Source: Clostridiales bacterium (GTDB lineage: Bacteria; Bacillota; Clostridia; Lachnospirales; JAQSXR01). From it: a stretch of DNA of 64,000 nt. Every line of letters begins with the position of its first letter. Position 1 is the first letter of the stretch. Position numbers and translations under genes: made by a program. The DNA lies in the NCBI GenBank assembly GCA_029256575.1, contig JAQSXR010000001.1, forward strand, positions 59,567 through 123,566, given 5' to 3'. The notes under the pieces were generated by a model that was given only the letters and a program-made list of their open reading frames with translations, was not told the DNA's origin and ran no database searches. Below are positions 9,219 to 16,925 of this stretch, in pieces.

Positions 9219-10280
9219 ATGGTTTTAATGGAAGAATTAATGATATTAGCAAAGGATAATAAAGCATCTGATGTTCATATAACGGTTGGGGTACCACCAA
9301 TACTAAGAATTAATGGGGTACTAGGATATACTGAGTTTGAAAAATTAATGCCAAATGATACAGAACAACTAATTAGACCAATTATGAATGAACATAGCCT
9401 ACAACAATATATGGAACATGGTGAGGCGGACTTTTCATTTTCTTATCCGCAAATTGGGCGTTTCCGTGTAAATGTATTTAAACAAAGAGGATCTATGGCA
9501 GCGGCGATTCGTTTGGTAAATTCAGTGATCCCAAGTCCACAACAATTAGGTGTACCAGAGTCCGTACTCAATTTATTTAATAAGAAAAGAGGCTTAGTCC
9601 TAGTTACTGGACCAACAGGAAGTGGAAAATCAACTACTTTAGCATCTTTGATTGACCAAATCAATCAAAATAGAAAATGTCATGTAGTAACCTTAGAAGA
9701 CCCAATCGAGTATTTACATTCCCATAATCAGAGTATAGTAAATCAAAGAGAAATAGGTCTCGATTCAAGAAGTTATGCAGACGCATTACGAGCTTCTCTT
9801 AGAGAAGATCCAGATGTAATCCTGGTAGGGGAAATGAGAGACTTAGAAACTATTTCGATTGCAATAACTGCAGCAGAAACTGGACATTTGGTTTTTTCCA
9901 CGTTGCATACAATAGGGGCTACGAATACAATTGACCGAATTGTGGATGTTTTTCCACCGCATCAACAACAACAAATTCGAATTCAATTATCTGCAGTTTT
10001 ACAATCTGTAATATCTCAGCAGTTAATCCCAATGTCGAATAATCGTGGACGTGTAGCTGCTTTTGAAGTAATGCATGCAAACCAAGCGATACGTAACCTC
10101 ATTCGAGAGGGGAAAACGCATCAGATTCAATCTACGATGCAAACTAGCAAACGCTTAGGAATGCAAACGATGGATGATGCAATATTAGACTTAGTTATCT
10201 CTGGACATATAGAACAAGAAAAAGCAATTCAGTTTGCACAAGATCCTCTTTTATTGGAAAAGAGGCTGAACAATTTTTAG
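9219..10280 (+). CDS. pilT: Type IV pilus retraction ATPase PilT
   Basis: Cytoplasmic motor that depolymerises pili and so drives twitching. Key segments are SDVHITVGVPPILRING at the N-terminus, Walker A GPTGSGKSTTLASL, the Asp box, Walker B DPDVILVGEMRDLETI, the His box TGHLVFSTLHTIGATNTIDR, and the PilT-typical tail AIRNLIREGKTHQI. It lacks the tetracysteine zinc region of PilB and has 353 residues, the usual PilT length. ATG 9219 is preceded by GGGGGTA. It follows pilB by 17 bases, so the two are co-transcribed. Its presence implies dynamic, retractile pili. Confidence 0.95.
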   Translation: MVLMEELMILAKDNKASDVHITVGVPPILRINGVLGYTEFEKLMPNDTEQLIRPIMNEHSLQQYMEHGEADFSFSYPQIGRFRVNVFKQRGSMAAAIRLVNSVIPSPQQLGVPESVLNLFNKKRGLVLVTGPTGSGKSTTLASLIDQINQNRKCHVVTLEDPIEYLHSHNQSIVNQREIGLDSRSYADALRASLREDPDVILVGEMRDLETISIAITAAETGHLVFSTLHTIGATNTIDRIVDVFPPHQQQQIRIQLSAVLQSVISQQLIPMSNNRGRVAAFEVMHANQAIRNLIREGKTHQIQSTMQTSKRLGMQTMDDAILDLVISGHIEQEKAIQFAQDPLLLEKRLNNF

Positions 10281-10306
10281 TAATGGCTGCATATTATAAG
10301 AAAAAC

Positions 10307-10360
10307 GGTTAACTTATAGATAGAAATACGGTTAACTTTTATATGTAAAGTTGGTTAACT
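10307..10360. promoter_or_regulatory. Three GGTTAACT sites at exact 23-bp spacing
   Basis: GGTTAACT occurs at 10307-10314, 10330-10337 and 10353-10360, the first two as CGGTTAACTT. The period is exactly 23 bases. The array lies in the 245-base gap between pilT and pilC, the largest gap early in the pilus locus. GTTAAC is palindromic, so this looks like an operator array. A TATAAT at 10456-10461 downstream could be a -10 box for pilC. The regulator is unknown. Confidence 0.5.
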
Positions 10361-10525
10361 AAATATTGAATTAACGTTTGTTATATTTTAGTAAAATAGT
10401 AAAATTTTACAAAAATTAGTATTGAATCTTGAAAACTTTGAGTGTAATATAAAAGTATAATTACTTGTATAAATATACAAATTATGGATTGATTGCAATA
10501 TAGTAAATGGAGGGGGGAGCTATGA

Positions 10526-11743
10526 ATGGCTAAATATTCGTATAGTGCAGTGGCACCGGAATCGACTAAAACGAAAACGGGTGTAGTAGATGCGAATTCT
10601 AAGGAACAAGCAATTAAAATGATAAAAGCTAATGGAATGGTCCCTATCAATGTTAATGCACAAACTGCACTAAATAAAGAGATAAGCTTTAATTTAGGAC
10701 AAGCAGTTAAACCAAAAGATCTAGCTGTTTTTTGTAGGCAGTTTCTTAGTGTTATTAGTGCTGGTGTTAGTGTATTAGTAGCTTTGGATTTATTGGCAGA
10801 ACAAAATGAGAATAAATTTTTGAAGAAAGCCATTCAGGATGTACATAGTTCAGTAGAAAAAGGAGAGTCATTAGCAGACTCTATGTCTAAGATGCCAAAG
10901 ATTTTCCCGTCTCTATTAATTAATATGATAGAGGCAGGAGAAATGTCAGGTAATCTTGAGATTGCTCTAGACCGTATGGCGATACATTTTGAAAAAGAAG
11001 CAAAATTAAAGAGAACCATTAAAAAGGCCACAACCTATCCTATGATTGTGTCTATCATATCGGTTGTTGTAGTAGCAATATTAGTAACCTTTGTTGTACC
11101 AACCTTTGTGGGTATGTTTGCTCAAATGGGAACGGAATTACCTGGGACAACCAAAGCATTACTTGCCATGAGTGACTTTATGAAAACGAAATGGTGGTTG
11201 CTATTAATTATAATTGGATTAATCACCACATTATTGATTTATTATACAAAAACAGAGACAGGTAAGATGTTGGTAGGTAAGATTAAATTAAAAGCCCCTA
11301 TCTTTGGAAAATTAAATGTTAAGGTAGTTGCATCAAGATTCTCAAGAACTATGAGCACGCTACTAGCTTCTGGAGTATCACTTCTAGATGCCTTAGAAAT
11401 TGTATCTAGAATCGTAGGAAATCATGTAGTAGAAGCAGGATTATTGGAAACAAGAGAACAAGTATCCAAAGGGGTATCCCTAAACAAGCCACTTAGAGAC
11501 ATGGAAGTATTTCCTCCCATGGTGACTCATATGATAAAGATCGGTGAAGAGTCAGGGGCAATAGAGAGTATGCTTAATAAAGTAGCAGACTTCTACGATG
11601 ATGAGGTAGAAACGGCAGTGGAACAAATGACAACCATGTTGGAACCAGCCATTATAGGGGTACTGGCATTGGTAGTTGGGTTTGTAATCATATCCATTAT
11701 ACAGCCAATGTTTGGTATGTATGATGCCATTAATAATTATTAG
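10526..11743 (+). CDS. pilC: Type IV pilus inner-membrane platform protein PilC
   Basis: Polytopic membrane protein on which PilB and PilT act. It has 405 residues and two T2SSF repeats. Each contains the family pattern around a GxS motif: VFCRQFLSVISAGVSVLVAL ... MIEAGEMSGNLE, and ASRFSRTMSTLLASGVSLLDAL ... MIKIGEESGAIE. Membrane segments are visible near residues 175-195, 215-240 and 375-395. The start ATG at 10526 follows AGGGGGGAG; an out-of-frame ATG lies four bases earlier. It follows the operator-like array and precedes the major pilin. Confidence 0.95.
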   Translation: MAKYSYSAVAPESTKTKTGVVDANSKEQAIKMIKANGMVPINVNAQTALNKEISFNLGQAVKPKDLAVFCRQFLSVISAGVSVLVALDLLAEQNENKFLKKAIQDVHSSVEKGESLADSMSKMPKIFPSLLINMIEAGEMSGNLEIALDRMAIHFEKEAKLKRTIKKATTYPMIVSIISVVVVAILVTFVVPTFVGMFAQMGTELPGTTKALLAMSDFMKTKWWLLLIIIGLITTLLIYYTKTETGKMLVGKIKLKAPIFGKLNVKVVASRFSRTMSTLLASGVSLLDALEIVSRIVGNHVVEAGLLETREQVSKGVSLNKPLRDMEVFPPMVTHMIKIGEESGAIESMLNKVADFYDDEVETAVEQMTTMLEPAIIGVLALVVGFVIISIIQPMFGMYDAINNY

Positions 11744-11814
11744 AACAAGCTTTCATTTACTAGGTTATAATAAAACATAACATAAATTTAAAAAATCAAA
11801 GGAGAAGAGTAGAA

Positions 11815-12273
11815 ATGAGAAGAGAAGAAGAAAACAAAAAAAGAAAAAATAAGGGCTTCACATTAGTAGAACTTATTATCGTAATTGCGATACTTGCAGT
11901 AATTGCAGCGATAGCAGCACCAAATTTAATTGGTAATATTGGGAAAGCAAGAAAAACGGCAGACGTTGCAAATGCAAAGGTAATTGGAGATGCTGCAGTA
12001 ATGGCATTAGTTGAATTTCCGCAATATGAAGGGGCAGTAATATCGAATCTTGATCTTACAGTTGAAGCAAATATAACAGCATTAGAGGATACAAAAGCAG
12101 AACCACTTGCAAGACAAGTTCTAAACAATATTCAAGGGGTACCATCACCTAAATCATTTGGATCTGCAAGCAAGTTTGCGTTGAGTGTTGCTGCAGATGG
12201 TAAAGTTACAGTTTCCGTTACAGATGGAGGGACAACTACTGTGTTATACCCTGATAATGATTACGCTAAATAG
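11815..12273 (+). CDS. pilA: Major type IV pilin candidate (PilA-like)
   Basis: Prepilin of 152 residues. A 14-residue, strongly charged leader ends in Gly and is followed by FTLVELIIVIAILAVIAA, the class III signal with Phe at +1 and Glu at +5 needed for methylation and assembly. The hydrophobic alpha-1 helix leads into a small Ala/Val-rich globular domain without an obvious C-terminal disulfide pair. It is probably the main pilus subunit because it has the best-conserved signal, its own strong Shine-Dalgarno AAAGGAGAAG, and a large structured hairpin downstream that may stabilise its message. A TATAAT at 11766-11771 could be part of a dedicated promoter, but the -35 is poor. Confidence 0.9.
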   Translation: MRREEENKKRKNKGFTLVELIIVIAILAVIAAIAAPNLIGNIGKARKTADVANAKVIGDAAVMALVEFPQYEGAVISNLDLTVEANITALEDTKAEPLARQVLNNIQGVPSPKSFGSASKFALSVAADGKVTVSVTDGGTTTVLYPDNDYAK

Positions 12274-12350
12274 TATTATAAGCTGCGTATTAGCTTATAT
12301 ATAACTAGTTTTTATAAGTGAAAAATTTATTTTATACTCTTGACTTTACT

Positions 12351-12395
12351 CGCAAAACAACTAACTTCTCATCCTTGAGAACTTAGTTGTTTGCG
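12351..12395. other. Long hairpin downstream of the major pilin gene
   Basis: Two arms of about 21 bases (12351-12371 and 12375-12395) pair almost completely around a three-base loop, from CGCAAAACAACTAA on the left to TTAGTTGTTTGCG on the right. There is no T run, so this is more likely a 3'-end stabiliser, processing site or attenuator in the pilus transcript than a simple terminator. The 251-base gap between pilA and the peptidase gene (12274-12524) otherwise shows nothing clear. Confidence 0.7.
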
Positions 12396-12524
12396 AATAA
12401 TTATTATATGAAGTTTCTATTGAACACTAGCACTTACCCTTAGTATTAAAGTAAGTAAACAATAATTAAATACGTACTATACAAACCAAACTTGACAAAA
12501 TTACAATCTTACACAGGAGAATCT

Positions 12525-13280
12525 ATGAACATTTTTATATACTCAACATTCCTTTTATATGGCATTATAATCGGGAGCTTTTTAAATGTATGTATCCTTA
12601 GAATTCCTAATCATACATTCTTTGAAAAGAGTCGTTCTTATTGTCCAAAGTGTGGTTACTCACTCAAATGGTTCGATTTGATTCCTATTTTTAGTTTTAT
12701 TCTATTAAAAGGAAAATGTAGAAAATGTAAGGAATCAATCTCTTTACAATATCCGTTAGTGGAAGCACTAAACGGGATTTTATATGTATGGATTGCTATT
12801 ATGTACGTGAATAATCCGGATCTGAATTTGTTAACGGCAGTTCTATATTGTTTATTAACTTCAGCACTAATTGTAATAAGCGTAGTAGATATGAGAACGT
12901 ATATCATACTACCACAATTAAATATTTTTATACTAATTCTTGGACTGATAAATTTAGTTTTCAACTTGGGTGAATGGTATACCTATGTAATAGGTTTTTT
13001 TGCTATAAGTACATTTATACTTATCTTAGTGTTATTAAATGCAATGGGGGATGGGGACATGAAGCTTATGGCGGTATCAGGATTGTTACTTGGCTGGAAG
13101 CTTATAGTATTATCTTTTTTTATTGGATGTATCGTTGGCACAGTGGTTCATTTATGGTTGATGATTTTTAAGAAAAAGGGAAGACAATTACCTTTTGGTC
13201 CATATTTGTCAGTTGGAATATTTTTGGCAATGCTATATGGAGAAAAATGGATTGAATGGTATTTAAGGATATTATTCTAA
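12525..13280 (+). CDS. pilD: Prepilin peptidase PilD
   Basis: Membrane aspartic protease that cleaves prepilin leaders and N-methylates the new N-terminus. The N-terminal GSFLNVCILRIP is the family signature. The cytoplasmic loop carries two zinc-binding CxxC pairs (CPKCGYSLKW and CRKCKES), marking the bifunctional methylating type. The catalytic Asp residues are in VVDMRTYIILP and in MGDGDMKLM (GxGD). About seven to eight hydrophobic segments fill the 251 residues. I start at ATG 12525, four bases after ACACAGGAGA; an earlier in-frame TTG at 12492 lacks a ribosome site. It should process the major pilin and all the minor pilins encoded here. Confidence 0.95.
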   Translation: MNIFIYSTFLLYGIIIGSFLNVCILRIPNHTFFEKSRSYCPKCGYSLKWFDLIPIFSFILLKGKCRKCKESISLQYPLVEALNGILYVWIAIMYVNNPDLNLLTAVLYCLLTSALIVISVVDMRTYIILPQLNIFILILGLINLVFNLGEWYTYVIGFFAISTFILILVLLNAMGDGDMKLMAVSGLLLGWKLIVLSFFIGCIVGTVVHLWLMIFKKKGRQLPFGPYLSVGIFLAMLYGEKWIEWYLRILF

Positions 13281-13297
13281 AGTAAGGGGGATGTTTC

Positions 13298-14935
13298 GTG
13301 GGTAAAATAATTTCAATTGATATAAGCACAGATTCAATTATACTAGTTGAAGCTGAAAAAATGGGTAAGAATGTTAAAGTACATAAAACATTAAAGGTTA
13401 TGACCCCTACCAATGCAGTTGATGATGGTCTTATAAGAGATAAAGATTCAGTTGCAGGAGTGATAGAGACTATCTTAAATGAAAATAAGATAAAAGCAAA
13501 GAGTGTAATATTTACAGTATCTTCTAGTAAAGTAGTGACTAGAGAGGTGAGTCTTCCGTATGCTACACTAAATAAGCTAGAGTCAGTAGTGAATTTAAAT
13601 GCATCAGAATATTTTCCGTTTAATATAAACGAATATATCATAGATCAAAAAGTAATCGATATCACTAATACTGCAGGAAAGAAGGAATTACGAGTATTAA
13701 TTGCTGCAGCTCCATCGACGTTAGTGTCTGAATATTCAGAACTAGCAAGGCAAATTGGATTAAAGGTACACTCTGTTGATTTTTCTGGAAATAGTATTTA
13801 TCAGATTATTAAAAGACAATCCATACAAGGAAATTATATTGTAATTGGATTTGATTATCAGTCTACCTTAGTTACCATTATGGAAGGCAATAAGTTAATT
13901 CTGCAAAGGGCAGTGCCGTATGGAACAGAAGAATTATACAAGGCTACTATGAGTCGCTTTGGAATATCTTTTGAAGAAGCCATTGAAATGATTGGACAAA
14001 AACCACTTGTATATAGACCGGAGGATGTAACTAGTGGGATTCAAGATGAAGTTGCGGGGGCTATGAACCTAATACTAGGAGGAGTTAATCGAATCATTGA
14101 CTACTATAATTCTAGAAATCAAGAAAAGATATTTGATAAAATTTTCATCTATGGAAATGGAACTCAAATTCATCAAATAGATAAAAGTATTGAAAAGTTT
14201 TTTGGCATGTCAACGGTAGTAATTGAATCATTTATCAATGTAACCTTTCATAAGAATTTTACTTCTTCATTCAATCCTATCCTATCAATTACTGCAATTG
14301 GAGCTCTTTTTGAGCCATATAATTTAAAACCAGAACAAGGAGAAACTGCACTTGGTAAAAAGGATTTAATTCTATATGGAGTATTGGCAGGATTATCAGT
14401 AGCAGCTTTAGTGGCATATATGGTTATACCAAGTATAAAAGGTACTTCCCTAAAGAGTCAAAAGAAGAGTTTAGTGTCGAAAATTGAACAAATCAAAGAA
14501 GTAGAAGAAATTGTTACAGTTAAAGAAACCTTAGAAAAACAAGGACAGATGAGAAGTCAAGTCAATACTCTAACTACTTCTTATACAGATGATATATTAG
14601 AGGTATTGCATTCCATGGAAAAGAATATGCCTATTAATACCGTATTTGTATCCATGACAATAAACCAAGATGGACTTATATACAATACTAGAGCAACCGA
14701 TATGGCAACTGTTGCGAAATTAATTCAACAAATGAAAAAAGTACCTTACTTTAGCACGGTTACTACCACAGGATTTACTTTAAGTGAAGACGTGGAGGCC
14801 TACAAAATTACTACCAATGAGAATGGTGAAGAAGTACGTGAAACTGTAGGAAAAGTCGACTTATATGATTTATCCTTAACTTGTTCTTTTAAAACACCTT
14901 ATGAAGAAATTAATTTGAATAAGGAGGGAGAATAA
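13298..14935 (+). CDS. PilM-PilN fusion, type IV pilus alignment protein
   Basis: A 545-residue protein that appears to join two usually separate alignment-complex proteins. Residues 1 to about 340 are PilM-like, actin/FtsA-fold: ISIDISTDSIILVEAE at the start, FPFNINEY, VIGFDYQSTLVTIMEGN and a GNGTQI phosphate loop. Residues 357-378 are one membrane segment (LILYGVLAGLSVAALVAYMV). A charged coiled-coil follows at 385-425, and then a PilN-like periplasmic-type domain (VLHSMEKNMPINTVFVSM ... LIQQMKKVPYFSTV). The start is GTG 13298 with AAGGGGG seven bases before; the ATG at 13291 runs into a stop after four codons. The next gene is PilO-like, as expected for a PilMNO set. The fusion call rests on reading, not alignment. 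Confidence 0.82.
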   Translation: MGKIISIDISTDSIILVEAEKMGKNVKVHKTLKVMTPTNAVDDGLIRDKDSVAGVIETILNENKIKAKSVIFTVSSSKVVTREVSLPYATLNKLESVVNLNASEYFPFNINEYIIDQKVIDITNTAGKKELRVLIAAAPSTLVSEYSELARQIGLKVHSVDFSGNSIYQIIKRQSIQGNYIVIGFDYQSTLVTIMEGNKLILQRAVPYGTEELYKATMSRFGISFEEAIEMIGQKPLVYRPEDVTSGIQDEVAGAMNLILGGVNRIIDYYNSRNQEKIFDKIFIYGNGTQIHQIDKSIEKFFGMSTVVIESFINVTFHKNFTSSFNPILSITAIGALFEPYNLKPEQGETALGKKDLILYGVLAGLSVAALVAYMVIPSIKGTSLKSQKKSLVSKIEQIKEVEEIVTVKETLEKQGQMRSQVNTLTTSYTDDILEVLHSMEKNMPINTVFVSMTINQDGLIYNTRATDMATVAKLIQQMKKVPYFSTVTTTGFTLSEDVEAYKITTNENGEEVRETVGKVDLYDLSLTCSFKTPYEEINLNKEGE

Positions 14936-14937
14936 GT

Positions 14938-16005
14938 ATGAACGGAGCAAATGAAAAAAAGTTATTAGCTGTAATCTTGGCGATTGGAATTATATTAATT
15001 TCCTATAACTATATATACAAACCGAAGCAAAAAGCAAATGAAACAATGAAACAAGAGATAAAAATATTAGAAGAAAGATACAACAAACTCCATGCCTTGG
15101 AAATAGAAAGTCCTAATATGGAAAAAGAAGTGAAATTGCTGAAAGAAGAGATCGAAAAATACAATAGCCAGTATCCAGCAGAATTTTCACAAGAAGAAAC
15201 CGTTATGTTAGTGAATTATATTAATCAAGCAACCAATATTCATATTAGCAATGTATCGCTATCACCCTTTGAGATATTTTATCAAGAAGATGCAGCGAAT
15301 GGAGAAATAGCGTATGTAACTTCAGTGGCACTAAACTACACTGGCTCATACTCCAATGTAAAAGCATTTTTCCAATATTTAAAAGACTATCCAAAGAGAG
15401 TTACTTTGTCCTCTGTTTCAATGTCTTACAATCAAGAAAAAAATGAAATAACTGGTGAATTAAAGATTAATATATTTATTATACAATCAGCAGACAGTAA
15501 TCTAATTGGGGCACCCGAATACACAGGTATTATCGGAAAAGAATCAATCATTGATCAATATATAGCACTCGAACAAAATCCGGAGGCTGAAATTCAGCAG
15601 AAAACAGCTGTGGAATTATATGCATCCTTAACCTCTCCTTATGCTGATATGGCACCTGTGATTATTGGTGTAAAGGGTGATATAATGGGTGAGACTGAGG
15701 CGAAAGTTAATAATAATATGATAAACGAAGTTACTATTGAATTATCCGCAAGTGAAGGAAGCTACTATGCTCAATATTGGATTAATGGCAATAGCAATGG
15801 TAAATATAAGTTGAACGTAGACACGAGTATTGATATTGATGTATATAGTCAAAGAAGGGCTGATGAATCAGATAAGGTAGGTATGTTAGCTAAGATAATA
15901 AACAATACAGATTTAGCAGCTAATCTATACGTATATAATGATGACGCCAATGCACCAAGATTTGTTCTAGAATCATCAGTAGGGGTGGTAAATATAGTTC
16001 GGTAA
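14938..16005 (+). CDS. PilO-like pilus alignment protein
   Basis: Bitopic membrane protein of 355 residues. A short cytoplasmic tail is followed by one membrane segment (LLAVILAIGIILISYNYIY, residues 9-27), a coiled-coil rich in Lys/Glu (about 30-80), and a PilO/GspM-type ferredoxin-like region around 85-185 (YSNVKAFFQYLKDYPKRVTL). The C-terminal 150 residues are an extra domain not present in a standard PilO of about 200 residues. It starts two bases after the stop of the PilM-N fusion and is preceded by AAGGAGGGAG, so the two are translated together. Assignment rests on topology and position. Confidence 0.8.
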   Translation: MNGANEKKLLAVILAIGIILISYNYIYKPKQKANETMKQEIKILEERYNKLHALEIESPNMEKEVKLLKEEIEKYNSQYPAEFSQEETVMLVNYINQATNIHISNVSLSPFEIFYQEDAANGEIAYVTSVALNYTGSYSNVKAFFQYLKDYPKRVTLSSVSMSYNQEKNEITGELKINIFIIQSADSNLIGAPEYTGIIGKESIIDQYIALEQNPEAEIQQKTAVELYASLTSPYADMAPVIIGVKGDIMGETEAKVNNNMINEVTIELSASEGSYYAQYWINGNSNGKYKLNVDTSIDIDVYSQRRADESDKVGMLAKIINNTDLAANLYVYNDDANAPRFVLESSVGVVNIVR

Positions 16006-16031
16006 TAGTAACATGGAATGGGGGTGCTGTA

Positions 16032-16913
16032 ATGGTGAAACGTAAGAATACAAACAAGGGATTTACTCTTATGGAAGCTATCGTAAGTGTAGCCATTGCA
16101 GGCATAATCATCGTTCCACTGGGGTTAATCTTTTATCAGGCACTATCCAATATAAGTATATCAAAAGAGAATCTTAAAATGACCCAGCTAGCTCAAAACT
16201 ATATTGAATACACAAAAAGTGTTTCTATAGATGAAACAAATGGCTTTGAGATACCAGTTGAGTTTACGGAAGAGAATGAGGCAGATTCTGATTTCTATTA
16301 TGAAAAAAGGATTGAAGGCGTTGAATCCATAGAACGAAAATATAATGTAGTTATCAAAGTATTTCCTAATTTTTATACACTAGATGGTAGTAATGAAATT
16401 AATTATAGTGAACAGTTTAGTGCTGTATATGAAAGAGCAGACACAAGCAAATTCGCTATTCCTGAGTTGGGGGACATATCAGGGAATAGAAGAATTGACT
16501 TAATATACGAAGAAGTAGAAGATAATCCAGACCAAATCAACATTTCATACAGTGTATATAATGATTTGAATCCATTTGATAATTTGAATAAAACACAGAC
16601 CTATGCTCTTGATGAATTAAATGGTGAGTTTGTACTTTTTTATAAAACATCAAATTTTGACCCAGAATCTATGTCAGACCTTATATCCATCTATAACAGG
16701 ACACATCTTAATCTAACTTTATATGTTCTAAAAGATATGAATATAAGTACATTTCCTGAAGTTGCTTTAGAAGAAGGTTATGCAACTACAATTAAAGACA
16801 CCATATTCGAAGGTGCGAATAATCGTAGAATATATAAAATTGTAGTAAGTGTAGAAGCAGAAGAATCGGGGAAAGAGATAGTAGTAGAAGCTACGAAGAA
16901 TGAGCAGTATTAG
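16032..16913 (+). CDS. Minor prepilin (PilV-like)
   Basis: Prepilin of 293 residues with leader MVKRKNTNKG and mature start FTLMEAIVSVAIAGIIIVPL, with Phe at +1 and Glu at +5. The globular part is larger than in the major pilin and strongly acidic, with no clear disulfide pair. The order FTLMEA... pilin, then a GspK-like protein, then two further pilins matches a minor-pilin initiation complex, in which such subunits prime assembly and sit at the pilus tip. ATG 16032 follows ATGGGGGTG. It is four bases to codon-overlapping with the next reading frame, showing tight coupling. Confidence 0.88.
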   Translation: MVKRKNTNKGFTLMEAIVSVAIAGIIIVPLGLIFYQALSNISISKENLKMTQLAQNYIEYTKSVSIDETNGFEIPVEFTEENEADSDFYYEKRIEGVESIERKYNVVIKVFPNFYTLDGSNEINYSEQFSAVYERADTSKFAIPELGDISGNRRIDLIYEEVEDNPDQINISYSVYNDLNPFDNLNKTQTYALDELNGEFVLFYKTSNFDPESMSDLISIYNRTHLNLTLYVLKDMNISTFPEVALEEGYATTIKDTIFEGANNRRIYKIVVSVEAEESGKEIVVEATKNEQY

Positions 16914-16925
16914 GAGGTGGGCGAA

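Noticed and set aside
10381-10833. 150-residue - strand frame overlapping pilC
   Set aside because: Overlaps the pilC start region and has no ribosome site or recognisable domain.
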